From Chloroflexota bacterium (GTDB taxonomy: Bacteria > Chloroflexota > Anaerolineae > Aggregatilineales > Phototrophicaceae): a stretch of 64,000 bases of DNA. Shown here piece after piece: positions 16,815 to 25,325 of this stretch. The translations under genes were made by a program, and so were the position numbers. Each line of letters starts with the position of its first letter. The first letter of the stretch is position 1. The notes under the pieces were generated by a model. That model made no database searches. It saw nothing but the letters and a program-made list of their open reading frames with translations, and was not told the origin of the DNA. Where the stretch lies: assembly GCA_026707745.1 (NCBI GenBank), contig JAPOWG010000019.1:1-64000 (forward strand), read 5' to 3'.

Positions 16815-16843
16815 TTCAGTGGTACCAAGTAAGTCATGCGAAA
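16815..16843 (-). repeat. ATGACTTAC element, reverse copy
   Basis: On the minus strand TTTCGCATGACTTACTTGG and TACCACTGAA, matching 5945-5973 and 40961-40986. Confidence 0.7.
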
Positions 16844-16857
16844 GACTGGCGATGGGC

Positions 16858-16881
16858 GGGCGAGCCAAGGCTCGCCCCTAC
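16858..16881 (+). repeat. Dispersed hairpin repeat, arms GGGCGAGCC/GGCTCGCCC
   Basis: GGGCGAGCC-AA-GGCTCGCCC is followed by CTAC. Perfect nine-base arms. Confidence 0.85.
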
Positions 16882-16960
16882 CAGGCTGTCTGGTACTAGA
16901 AAACAGAGTCGCATTTGCCCATTTTCTAGGCTAATCCAAACATCCGCAATTATGGAATGC

Positions 16961-16985
16961 GGGCGACTCACAGAGTCGCCCCTAC
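16961..16985 (+). repeat. Dispersed hairpin repeat, arms GGGCGACTC/GAGTCGCCC
   Basis: GGGCGACTC-ACA-GAGTCGCCC is followed by CTAC. The arm sequence differs from the copy 80 bases to the left, yet pairing is complete in both. Confidence 0.85.
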
Positions 16986-17124
16986 ATAGCCCGTCTGTAC
17001 TCTGTGGCTTGGCTCGCCAAATAGTGATGTTCGTTACTGTCAGCTATGTCTCGGCGTCCAATACGCACAGCAAAAATCGAGTATCGGACAAGCCGTACAG
17101 GATCATTGAAACAAGATGAAAAAA

Positions 17125-18267
17125 TCAACTCACCACGATCAATTCCTGCCAGCCATTCGTCAGCTTCTCGCCGCCGCCGGGTCGTGCCACGACGATATCT
17201 TCCACCCGCGCCGAGTAGTTGTTCATCTGCATGATGCTGGGCTCGATGGTGAAGAGCATGCCTTCTTCCAGCGGGGTCTCGTCGCCTTCGGTCAAGAAAG
17301 GCGGCTCGTGCACATCCATACCGATGGCGTGGCCCAGCCGATGACGAAAGGCTTCGCCGTAACCGGCCTCTTCAATCACCTGGCGCGCGGCGCGGTCGGT
17401 CGCTGTGGTTGTCGATTCACCGGCTTTCAGCGCTGCAATGCCAGCCGCCTGCGACGCCATCACCAGGTCATAAACCCGCTGCGCCTCTTCATCCGGCTCG
17501 CCGAAAAAGACCGTGCGCCCATAGTCGTAACACCAGCCCTGGTAGATGCCGCCGAAATCAAAGAGTATCGAAACCGGCGGATCCAAGGCACGATGCCAGC
17601 TCTCCATGCGCTGACCGAAGAGCAGGGGATGATCGGGCCCGGAATTGTAGAGCGAGGTGGTGAAGGACTGGCCCAGCGAGCCGTGTCTTCGCAACTGGAA
17701 ATTGACCTCTTCAACGATCTCCAGTTCGGTCATGCCCAGCCGCAGCGACGTCAGCGTATCGGCGAAGGCGGCTTCGGTTATGCGCCCGGCTTCCTTCATC
17801 TCGTCGATATCGCTCTCCGATTTGATGACGCGCAAGGGACGCAGCAAGTCGGTGGCGGAAAGCCAGGTCGCGCCCGGCAGCAATGGCTGCAAATTGGAAA
17901 CGGTCTCGCCACGGGTGAAATCGCTGATGGCCACACGCGGGTTCTCGGGCAAGTTGAAGTCATCGAGGATACCCTTGACCATCTCCGAGGGTTCGTCCCA
18001 GTCGCCCAGCACGCGAATATCGATGCCAGCCAGACGATTCAGCCCGCCGAATTCGGCCGTCATACGCGGCAGCGGCAGCACCGGCGCGTGATGCGGACTG
18101 ATCCAGGCGCCTTCCAACCAGTCGCCCGGGTGGATATTATGCCCGTAGTTGGGAATATCGCGCGGGACGCCGGTCAGGTATTGCAAGTCGGAAGAAATGG
18201 GAACAAAGGCGAGATCGGCCTGGTCGGCCAGTATGGCTTGAAAACGCTGCAGTCGGTCCTTTGACAT
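17125..18267 (-). CDS. M24 family Xaa-Pro aminopeptidase / creatinase-like hydrolase
   Basis: 380 residues. Two-domain layout: an N-terminal creatinase-like domain (1-150) and a C-terminal pita-bread metallopeptidase domain. The dinuclear metal ligands appear as Asp in LFDFGG and in CYDYGRT, His in RLGHAIGMDVHE, Glu in TIEPSI and Glu in ARVEDIV. It should cleave X-Pro dipeptides or related amides in the cytoplasm, since there is no signal peptide. A frameshifted copy of its first 50 codons lies at about 20115-20270, so the gene start took part in a tandem duplication with the neighbouring secreted-protein gene. Confidence 0.88.
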   Translation of the reverse strand: MSKDRLQRFQAILADQADLAFVPISSDLQYLTGVPRDIPNYGHNIHPGDWLEGAWISPHHAPVLPLPRMTAEFGGLNRLAGIDIRVLGDWDEPSEMVKGILDDFNLPENPRVAISDFTRGETVSNLQPLLPGATWLSATDLLRPLRVIKSESDIDEMKEAGRITEAAFADTLTSLRLGMTELEIVEEVNFQLRRHGSLGQSFTTSLYNSGPDHPLLFGQRMESWHRALDPPVSILFDFGGIYQGWCYDYGRTVFFGEPDEEAQRVYDLVMASQAAGIAALKAGESTTTATDRAARQVIEEAGYGEAFRHRLGHAIGMDVHEPPFLTEGDETPLEEGMLFTIEPSIMQMNNYSARVEDIVVARPGGGEKLTNGWQELIVVS

Positions 18268-18362
18268 GAGGGGGTCTCCACAGATCTATCGTTCTGGACA
18301 TTATCTTAGCCCGTTTCAGGCAGGATTTCATCTTTTGACTGGCGACCGTTCCGGGCTTGCCT

Positions 18363-18390
18363 TTGTGCATAGCCGTCCAAGTCATATAAT
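18363..18390 (+). promoter_or_regulatory. Sigma-70-like promoter for the first cysteine-repeat protein
   Basis: TTGTGC at 18363-18368 and a consensus TATAAT at 18385-18390, separated by 16 bases and 39 bases before the ATG at 18430. Read by eye; no start site data. Confidence 0.6.
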
Positions 18391-18429
18391 GTATGCAATA
18401 AGCAACCTGGAACGAGAAAAGGACTGCCC

Positions 18430-19989
18430 ATGCGAATTGCAACGATACTTCTCTTGCTTGTGACGTTGCTGACGGCCGCGCCGCTGCAGGCGCAGGACAA
18501 CCTGTACGAGGCTTGCGGGGAAACCGAGACACAGATGCTGTTCAGCGTATTGTACGGCTTGCAGCAGGCTAACGAGGGCGGCGCTGAGCGCCCAAGCACA
18601 GTTAAGGGCCTTTACGCCTACGATCTAATTCTGGCACCCTGGCGCAAATCCACGCGACTACTTGCAAGTTGTGAAGAGGCGCTAGCCGTCGTTTGGAAGA
18701 CATACCGAACGGTGGATAACGTACTCGCCACCAGCGTCATGCGCATAAATGGGCTGGGCGAGGATGAACATGTTTATGACGACCGGATCGCGAGCAGCAT
18801 CAGCGAACTGGAGACCCTGCTGCGCGACCTCGAAGCTGGCGCCGCAAGCGATGAAGGCGAGAAAAGGCGGCGCTTGTGGGAACCCGAAACACCGTCATGC
18901 TCGTCGGCAGACCTAGAGAGAGTCCTGGCCATGACAGCGGAACATCAAGCTCTCCTGGAGCGAGCCGGCGCCATCTCGTCGACGACAGACTTGGCGCATT
19001 TCGGCACAATTCATATGACTTGGCGCGCGGAAACGTGGGCGAAAGTCCCCAACTGCCGTGGCCCGAGGTGGCATGCGATCTTCCTGGAGCAGGTTGCGAC
19101 TGACGCTCTAGTAAAAGCCGGGCTCGCGCTGGCGGGCGCCGCGGCAGACAATTCTTTTGCCCTGCGCCTGGAAGACACACTGGAGACCTTGACCGAGTTC
19201 AACGCGGAGGTCGAGAGGCGCTACAAACTCGCCTTGGAAGAAGAAGCGTTTGCGAAGCCGCAAGCCGATGAATTGCCATCTTGCCCCGATGATGTATTCC
19301 AGAGCGCTTACGACGGCTTGCTCGAATATGCAAAGCAGGGGGAAATTGCCATCGAGTCAAATGAAGACCTGTTGCGCTTCGCCGAGCGGCAGATCGCCTG
19401 GCATGCCGATCATTTGACGGATCTGCCTTATTGCGCTGAAATGCTGCAGATCCGCTGGCTGCTAATCGAACTGAACAGCGATTTCGTCGCGCGCGCGGCC
19501 TTGCGTTTGGCTGGCGTATCCGATGAAGACAATCCCTTCCTGCGATTGCCCTCCGATCAAGCGCGGATAGACGCCATCGTCCAGGATCGGCAGCATCCTA
19601 ACATTGCTCAACCAAGGAGCGAAGGGGCGGTGGCATTGCCGGACTGTTCCAAACACGATCTGCAGATCGCAATAGACGAATACCTATATGTTTACGGCGA
19701 ACTAGAGGACATTCGACCCTTTGTCCTTTCCATAGAAGACACGATTGAATACATCCAGGCTTTGATCGCGTGGCGAGAGGCGCTATGGCAGCGCATGCCA
19801 TTATGCGCGGAAGCGGTTGCGCTCGGCTTGTTTATGCATCAGTTTAGCGCCGGATACAGCCCTTCGTTCACACTCTTTCACGGCCGAATCGAAAGAGAGA
19901 AGTATGTGTACGGAGACCAACTCCAACTCGATTTGTCGCGCCTGGAGGAAGCCGCTGCAGTCGTTTTCCTCGCGAAATACGAAAGCTGA
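18430..19989 (+). CDS. Secreted four-module cysteine-pair (WR-LW-P-C) repeat protein, copy 1
   Basis: 519 residues; not recognised as a known family. A signal peptide (1-21, LLLLVTLLTAAPLQA then Q) is followed by four modules of about 125 residues. Each has two cysteines 50-53 residues apart: C29/C81, C157/C209, C285/C335 and C406/C459. The second cysteine usually ends a motif such as IAWREALWQRMPLC (modules 2-4; weaker in 1), and a helix-rich stretch follows. One disulfide per module and an all-helical fold outside the membrane are predicted. The second copy at 20396 has the same organisation. Acidic composition; no transmembrane or sorting motif after the signal. Confidence 0.8.
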   Translation: MRIATILLLLVTLLTAAPLQAQDNLYEACGETETQMLFSVLYGLQQANEGGAERPSTVKGLYAYDLILAPWRKSTRLLASCEEALAVVWKTYRTVDNVLATSVMRINGLGEDEHVYDDRIASSISELETLLRDLEAGAASDEGEKRRRLWEPETPSCSSADLERVLAMTAEHQALLERAGAISSTTDLAHFGTIHMTWRAETWAKVPNCRGPRWHAIFLEQVATDALVKAGLALAGAAADNSFALRLEDTLETLTEFNAEVERRYKLALEEEAFAKPQADELPSCPDDVFQSAYDGLLEYAKQGEIAIESNEDLLRFAERQIAWHADHLTDLPYCAEMLQIRWLLIELNSDFVARAALRLAGVSDEDNPFLRLPSDQARIDAIVQDRQHPNIAQPRSEGAVALPDCSKHDLQIAIDEYLYVYGELEDIRPFVLSIEDTIEYIQALIAWREALWQRMPLCAEAVALGLFMHQFSAGYSPSFTLFHGRIEREKYVYGDQLQLDLSRLEEAAAVVFLAKYES

Positions 19990-20395
19990 TGCTATAGAGC
20001 CGACAGACAACTATCTGGTTGCCGGGCACTTGTCATCTTTGGCAAGTCGGGCAAGTTGGTCTACACTTCGGGGCCGTGGCCGAGCGTCCGCTGGCGGGAT
20101 TGTCTATGATGCTTCCGAGCTATAGGCGGGCTGAACGGCGCGCCCGAAATTGAGGATATCGCGCGGGACACTGGTAAAGATACTACAAGCGGGACGAGAC
20201 GGGGCAAGAAGGCGAGATCCGCGAACTTGTCCCTGAGCGCCTTAAGACCTTGCGGACGGTCGCCGCAAATCTAATCTATTGGCTGCAACTTAACCGGTTT
20301 GAAGAGATACTTCAAACTGTAACGTTATCCGTATCTGACGGCGTTCGCGCTCACAATGTGAGTATGGGACAACCATTTCGATGAAAGGGGGGACA
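19990..20395. other. Gap holding the M24 remnant and leader of the second repeat protein
   Basis: Contains the decayed M24 gene start on the minus strand (see 20115-20270). The remaining bases up to the AAAGGGGGG ribosome-binding site at 20383-20391 form the leader and should contain the promoter; a palindromic TTGAAGAGATACTTCAA lies at about 20297-20313. Confidence 0.6.
20115..20270 (-). pseudogene. Frameshifted remnant of the M24 peptidase gene start
   Basis: The minus strand translates to DRPQGLKALRDKFADLAF where the intact gene has DRLQRFQAILADQADLAF. A shift of frame then gives VPRDILNFG against VPRDIPNYG. At DNA level ATATCGCGCGGGAC and AAGGCGAGATC are shared with 18155-18216, with small indels between. 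The start codon is lost (ATT in its place). Only about the first 50 codons remain. It sits the same way before the second repeat-protein gene as the intact M24 gene sits before the first. Confidence 0.85.
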
Positions 20396-21973
20396 ATGCG
20401 ACAATTGATCATTCCGCTTATGTTAATCCTGTTGGTCGTTTCTTATGCGCAGGGGCAAGATGGCGACAGAGCGCCCTGCGCCACTGCCGAGCTGTCGTCA
20501 GCGCAGGGATGGAAAGCGGCATACGACCAGTTGAATGTGGAGACAGATCTGACAGATCGTTCTACGAACGATGTACTTAGTTATAGCGCAAAGATAATCG
20601 AATGGCGCGACAGGCTTTGGTCGCAACTGCCTCTTTGCGACGAAGCAATCGATATCGCCGTTTTGATGAGCGAGCAAATAGGCAATATTGCCGCGACAGC
20701 CCTCTTCACGCACGCGCGGGTATCGCTATCGCCGATCCCTTTCGATGACAAACTGTTCTTCCAAGAAAACAAGTCGGATCAAGTACGGGAGCAGTTCGAG
20801 CAAATCAGTCAACTAATCGCGAGCGGCGAAGGGCCAGAGGATACAGCGCCGGCAGATCGTCGCTTGCAGAACTGTTCGACAGCCGATATCGAGAGAATCA
20901 TCGTCTTGCAAGCGGAGCATGAAGTCTTGGCCCAGTCGGCTTTCAATTCCACAACTATTGGCGACTTGTTGGCGCAGGGCAAGGCACTCCTGGAGTGGCG
21001 CAACCGCCTTTGGGACAGTATGCCTATTTGTCATGGCGGGTTCGAAATAGGCTGGCTACTGAGCAGAACCGCCGGTGACATGGTCTCGGACATGAGCCTC
21101 CGATTTGCCGGCGTGGCGCTTTCGCAAAACCCCTATACCACGCAACTCACGGATGACTTCAACCGGATAAAGGCCTTGCTAGGACCGCTTGAAGCCGCCA
21201 TAGCGTCCGATAGCGAGACTTCAGCGACAGCCGGGGGAACTAACCAACTGCCGCCGTGTAGCGAAAGTCAACTGGCGAGCCTCGCTGACGATCTTTCCCA
21301 ATTCGTGGAGCTGACGGAGCTTTCAAAGAGTATCTCGACGGTGAGCGATTATCTCGAGTATGGCGCGCGATACATCGCCTGGCGCGAAGATCTGTGGGAA
21401 GCTTTGCCGCTTTGTAGCCAAGCGCTGGAGATTGGGCGCGCCGCGCATCAAGCGGCGGGCGACATATCCTCCGTTCATGGACTGTATCTAGGGGGCGCGC
21501 AGCTTGAGGACAACGAGGTTTGGACCGACGCTCTCGATATGCTGTCGCTGGTTGTTCGTTTGTCCGCTGCCTTGTCGGATTTGGCAGCCAAGGAAGACCT
21601 CCCGCCGTTGGATGCGAGCTCCGACTACAGCTTGCCCAGTTGCACGGATTATGAGTCTGGATTTGTCTTTGATATGCTGGACGAGTTGAACGCTATAGCG
21701 GAACTGGCTATTGAGTTTAATTCGGCGGAGGATCTGCTGGAGTTCAGCGTCGTGCAAATCAAGTGGCGTGAATATATGTGGACGAGCATGCCGGTTTGCA
21801 AAGAAGCGACGGACTTGGCTTGGCAAATGTTTCAGGTCACGGCGGATACAGTTTCGGCGGCCGCCCTGGAAATGTTTGCGGGTCTCTCCAAGGAAGAGAA
21901 TCCCTTCTGGCAACAGATCCTAATCGGGCAGCAGAGCATTGCGGAATTGGCGGCGGAACTGCCGGAAAATTGA
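20396..21973 (+). CDS. Secreted four-module cysteine-pair (WR-LW-P-C) repeat protein, copy 2
   Basis: 525 residues. The ATG at 20396 is preferred over 20381 because the AAAGGGGGG ribosome-binding site lies between them. A signal peptide ends near AQG/QDG. Four modules repeat every 128-132 residues with cysteine pairs C28/C81, C160/C212, C288/C340 and C416/C468, each 52-53 apart. The second cysteine sits in a very regular motif: EWRDRLWSQLPLC, EWRNRLWDSMPIC, AWREDLWEALPLC and KWREYMWTSMPVC. It is cleaner than copy 1. I do not recognise the family. The HAD gene begins 12 bases after its stop, so the two may share a transcript. Confidence 0.82.
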   Translation: MRQLIIPLMLILLVVSYAQGQDGDRAPCATAELSSAQGWKAAYDQLNVETDLTDRSTNDVLSYSAKIIEWRDRLWSQLPLCDEAIDIAVLMSEQIGNIAATALFTHARVSLSPIPFDDKLFFQENKSDQVREQFEQISQLIASGEGPEDTAPADRRLQNCSTADIERIIVLQAEHEVLAQSAFNSTTIGDLLAQGKALLEWRNRLWDSMPICHGGFEIGWLLSRTAGDMVSDMSLRFAGVALSQNPYTTQLTDDFNRIKALLGPLEAAIASDSETSATAGGTNQLPPCSESQLASLADDLSQFVELTELSKSISTVSDYLEYGARYIAWREDLWEALPLCSQALEIGRAAHQAAGDISSVHGLYLGGAQLEDNEVWTDALDMLSLVVRLSAALSDLAAKEDLPPLDASSDYSLPSCTDYESGFVFDMLDELNAIAELAIEFNSAEDLLEFSVVQIKWREYMWTSMPVCKEATDLAWQMFQVTADTVSAAALEMFAGLSKEENPFWQQILIGQQSIAELAAELPEN

Positions 21974-21985
21974 CAAGAGTTCGAC

Positions 21986-22690
21986 ATGTATCAAGCGATC
22001 TTGTTTGACCTTGACGACACCTTGATCAGCCTGCGCGGCTGCGAATCCGAAGCCTTGCGACGTAGCCTGGACGAAGCCGGCCAGACAGGGCGCTTCCGAG
22101 ATGATTATTCAAGCGTTACCGAGATATTCGCGGCGATCAGCAGCCGCTACTGGGCAGAGCGCGGCGCCCAGGGATACTCGCGCGACCAGGTGCTCGAGGC
22201 TTCGCTGCGCGACCTGTTAACGCATTACAACCTGGATGCGGCATTGGCGGATGACCTGGCCCGGAAATACTGGCGCGACTTCTGCCGCTCATCCGCGCTA
22301 AATCCGGGCGCGCTTGATACCCTGCGACATCTGTCGAAACACTTCCGTCTGGGCCTGATCACCAACGGCTATAGCGACTCGCAGCGCGGCAGGCTGGACG
22401 CGGCGGGATTGAGCCAATTCTTCGACCCAATCCTGATTTCGGAAGAAGTCGGCATTGCCAAGCCGGACGCCCGCATCTTCACAATGGCTTTGGATGCGCT
22501 TGACCTGTCCGCCAGCGACGTCATTTACGTCGGCGATTCGATCGGCCATGACCACGCGGGTTGTCAGAGCGCCGGGATCGACTTTTGCCACTACCGTCCG
22601 AACCCGGCGCCGGAGCAAGCTTTGCCCGATGTCAAATATCGAATCGGCCATCTACCCGACTTGATCAATTTGCTCGCGGCCGACGGGTAG
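21986..22690 (+). CDS. HAD-superfamily phosphatase (YjjG-like)
   Basis: 234 residues. Class C1-cap HAD hydrolase with all four motifs: nucleophile D8 and acid D10 in FDLDDTL, ITNG (motif II Thr), the lysine in GIAKPDARIF and the Asp pair region YVGDSIGHD. The cap helices and the C-terminal shape resemble the YjjG/5'-nucleotidase subgroup that dephosphorylates pyrimidine nucleotides and other small phosphates. Substrate range in this family is broad, so no single substrate is claimed. Weak ribosome-binding site; it follows the repeat protein by 12 bases. Confidence 0.85.
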   Translation: MYQAILFDLDDTLISLRGCESEALRRSLDEAGQTGRFRDDYSSVTEIFAAISSRYWAERGAQGYSRDQVLEASLRDLLTHYNLDAALADDLARKYWRDFCRSSALNPGALDTLRHLSKHFRLGLITNGYSDSQRGRLDAAGLSQFFDPILISEEVGIAKPDARIFTMALDALDLSASDVIYVGDSIGHDHAGCQSAGIDFCHYRPNPAPEQALPDVKYRIGHLPDLINLLAADG

Positions 22691-22698
22691 CGTGACAT

Positions 22699-23730
22699 TT
22701 ACTCTGTAATCGTCACCTTCGACAGACCGCGTGGCTTGTCGACTTCGTATCCTCGCGCAAGCGCCTGGCGCATAGCGAAAACCTGGCCGGGCATCACAGC
22801 GATAATGGGGCTGAGCCACTCCGGCGCGGCGGGTATGCGCATAGCGTTGGTCGCTGCTCCCAGCAAGTCGTCATCGTCGCTGATGACAAGGGTTTCCGCG
22901 CCCTTTTCTTTCACCCTGTTCGAGATATCCCGCATAGTAGCAAAGGCTTTGCCCTGCGGCGCGACCAGAATAACAGGATAACCCCCTTGCACGACTGCGA
23001 TGGGTCCATGACGGAAGTCGGCTTCGCTATAGCCTTCGCTGGCGATATAGGTCAATTCCTTGACCTTGAGACTGATCTCGCAGGCGGTGGCGTAATTGAA
23101 GCCGCGCCCCAGCACGGTGAGCCGATCCATAGCGCGATAACGCCCCGCCCAGTCCGCGATGCCGTCGGTCAGGTCAAGCGATTCTTTCGCCAACTGTGGC
23201 AAGTGCATGAGACCAGATCGCATCTCCTCATCGTCAGCCAGAGCACTTGCCAACATCGCAATCACGGTCAGCTGAGCCGTATAGGTTTTGGTCGCGGCGA
23301 CGCTGAACTCCTCTTCGGCGAGCAGAGGCAGGTGATACGCCGCACCCTGCGCCAGCGCTGAATCATCGTAGTTGGTAATCGCCAGCGTCAGCGCGCCCTG
23401 TTCCCGCGCGTCGTTCAAGACCGCGCGCACATCTTCCGCCTTGCCCGATTGCGAAATGCCGATCACCAGCGCCTTTGATAAATCAGCCGGGCTCCCGTAG
23501 ATCGTATGCAGAGAAGGCGTTGCCAGCATGACCGGCATTTGCAGGGCCGCGCCGAACAAATACTGGGCGTAAATGGCGGCATGATCCGATGTGCCGCGGG
23601 CGGCAATGCAGGCAAATACCGGGTCGAACTCGCGAATTGCGGCGGCGACTATTTCCGTCGCCGCCTGACTCTCATCGAGCAAGCGGCGTATAACGGCGGG
23701 CTGTTGGGCGATTTCTTTCTTGAGGAGCAT
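22699..23730 (-). CDS. Double-SIS-domain sugar isomerase/deaminase (GlmS-isomerase-like, NagB-II type)
   Basis: 343 residues carrying two SIS domains and no glutaminase domain. ARGTSDHAA and GISQSGKAEDV form the phosphosugar-binding loops. ELTYIASEGYSEADFRHGP is the conserved catalytic segment, and the C-terminal EVDKPRGLSKVTITE tail matches GlmS. Proteins of this layout deaminate glucosamine-6-phosphate to fructose-6-phosphate. It is 23 bases downstream of a GH20 hexosaminidase and part of an amino-sugar operon, which fits catabolism of N-acetylglucosamine-type sugars. Confidence 0.87.
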   Translation of the reverse strand: MLLKKEIAQQPAVIRRLLDESQAATEIVAAAIREFDPVFACIAARGTSDHAAIYAQYLFGAALQMPVMLATPSLHTIYGSPADLSKALVIGISQSGKAEDVRAVLNDAREQGALTLAITNYDDSALAQGAAYHLPLLAEEEFSVAATKTYTAQLTVIAMLASALADDEEMRSGLMHLPQLAKESLDLTDGIADWAGRYRAMDRLTVLGRGFNYATACEISLKVKELTYIASEGYSEADFRHGPIAVVQGGYPVILVAPQGKAFATMRDISNRVKEKGAETLVISDDDDLLGAATNAMRIPAAPEWLSPIIAVMPGQVFAMRQALARGYEVDKPRGLSKVTITE

Positions 23731-23753
23731 GGAGGACCTCGGATTCCTGCCGT

Positions 23754-25298
23754 TTAATCATCCAGCGGCCGATAGTTGACACCGAGCGTATCCAGGCGGG
23801 GCAAATGTCCCTTCAAGCGCGTCAGGAAAGTTCCGTAGTCGCGCTGCTCGGGATCGTTCCACAGCACCTCTGCCAGAGCGATGGCGCGCGGATAGGCCAT
23901 ATACTCCAGATGATCCGATGTGGGGATGTATTCTGTCCAGAGATTGCCCTGCCCGCCCAGGATATGATGTTTCTTGTCGTCGGCAATTTCGTCGGGCACG
24001 ACCACAAACTGATAGACCTTGCGCAGAGGCAAGTAGCGCGGCAGGGCGGGCGGTTCGCTTGCGAAGTCTTCAGCTTGATAATAGTCGAGGTAGCAGTAGG
24101 TAGTGGGCGTCATGACCACATCGTGGCCGGCATTGGCGGCTTCAATACCGCCGTCGCTGCCGCGCCAACTCATCACCGTCGCGTTTGGCGCCAAGCCGCC
24201 TTCGAGGATTTCGTCCCAGCCGATCAAGCGACGTCCGCGTTCGCCGAGCCAGCTATCAAACTGGCGGACGAACCAGCTTTGCAGCTCATCTTCGTCTTTC
24301 AAGCCTTCAGCCTTGATACGCGCCTGACAAGCCGGGCAACGCTTCCAGCGTTTTTTAGGCGCTTCGTCTCCGCCGACGTGGATGAACTCGCCCGGGAAAA
24401 GCTCAAGGACCTCGCTGAAGACGTCTTTGAGAAATGTGAATACGTCATCGTTTCCGGCGCAATAGATGTTTTCGTCAATGCCCCAACTGGTGCGAACCTG
24501 ATAGTCCTTCCCGACGCAGCCCAATTCAGGATAGGCGGTCAAGGCCGCGAGGCTGTGGCCGGGCAATTCGATCTCCGGAACGACCGTAATGCCCCGCTCG
24601 CCGGCATAGGCGACCGCCTCGCGGACCTGGTCTTGTGTATAGAAACCACCGTAGGGTACCCCATCGAACTTGCGACGGTCCCTGGGCAGGCAGGTTTCCT
24701 GGCGGTAGGCGCCGATTTCAGTCAGCTTGGGATATTTCTTGATCTCGATCCGCCAGCCTTGGTCTTCTGTCAGGTGCCAGTGGAAGGTATTGAACTTGTA
24801 AAAGGCCAGCAGGTCAATGAACTTTTTGATGAATGCCAGCGGAAAGATGTGACGCCCGACGTCCAGATGCAAGCCCCGCCAGCCAAAAGCCGGCGCGTCG
24901 CTGATTCTTAGCGCCGGGATGCTCCAGTCGATGCCGTCGGCCCGTTCCATCCCCAGGATTTGAGGAGGCAGCAATTGACGTAGGGTTTGGAATCCATGCA
25001 TAAAGCCCGTCGGCGCGGATGCCGATAGGACGACCTCATCGCTCGACACCGTCAAGCGGTAGGCCTCGGGCGAATCCAGGTCCTTCTCCCCAACCAGTGC
25101 AATGACATTGCGGCTATTGACCGCTTCGCCGGTCGACTCGACCGGGAGCGGGAAACCAGTCGCGGGTCGCAGGTAGTCCGCCAGCATTTCGCCGAGAAAC
25201 CCGTCCTGCGCATGTATCACCGTGTCAGCATTGAGGGTGAAGCTGCCTTCGTTGCTCTCGATCGATTGCGGGTGCGGGAACAAGGTGATATCGGACAT
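23754..25298 (-). CDS. Beta-N-acetylhexosaminidase, GH20
   Basis: 514 residues from the ATG at 25298, with AAAGGATC at a proper distance; an upstream TTG at 25304 is less likely. It has the GH20b-like N-terminal domain (about 1-130) and a TIM-barrel catalytic domain with WHLTEDQGWR, IELPGHS and the catalytic pair D311-E312 in HVGGDEAPK. It removes terminal GlcNAc or GalNAc from chito-oligosaccharides or glycans. There is no signal peptide, so it acts on imported oligosaccharides. A CPAC motif follows the active site. It is flanked by two SIS-domain proteins in one operon. Confidence 0.93.
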   Translation of the reverse strand: MSDITLFPHPQSIESNEGSFTLNADTVIHAQDGFLGEMLADYLRPATGFPLPVESTGEAVNSRNVIALVGEKDLDSPEAYRLTVSSDEVVLSASAPTGFMHGFQTLRQLLPPQILGMERADGIDWSIPALRISDAPAFGWRGLHLDVGRHIFPLAFIKKFIDLLAFYKFNTFHWHLTEDQGWRIEIKKYPKLTEIGAYRQETCLPRDRRKFDGVPYGGFYTQDQVREAVAYAGERGITVVPEIELPGHSLAALTAYPELGCVGKDYQVRTSWGIDENIYCAGNDDVFTFLKDVFSEVLELFPGEFIHVGGDEAPKKRWKRCPACQARIKAEGLKDEDELQSWFVRQFDSWLGERGRRLIGWDEILEGGLAPNATVMSWRGSDGGIEAANAGHDVVMTPTTYCYLDYYQAEDFASEPPALPRYLPLRKVYQFVVVPDEIADDKKHHILGGQGNLWTEYIPTSDHLEYMAYPRAIALAEVLWNDPEQRDYGTFLTRLKGHLPRLDTLGVNYRPLDD

Positions 25299-25325
25299 GT
25301 TCAAGATCCTTTTCGATTTCGCTTT

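Larger units (their letters stand above)
16422..17124. other. 700-base repeat-filled intergenic region
   Basis: No gene. It contains the 115-base repeat (16423-16535), an imperfect hairpin (16661-16682), the reverse ATGACTTAC element (16815-16843) and two GGGCGA hairpins (16858-16881 and 16961-16985). The genes on both sides converge here, so transcription termination should occur in it. Confidence 0.7.

Noticed and set aside
16858..16985. Possible CRISPR-like array from two similar hairpins 80 bases apart
   Set aside because: Only two units with different arm sequences and no regular spacing; they belong to the dispersed hairpin family.
23805..24911. Plus-strand frame of 368 codons over the GH20 gene
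   Set aside because: Shadow frame; the minus strand contains all GH20 motifs.
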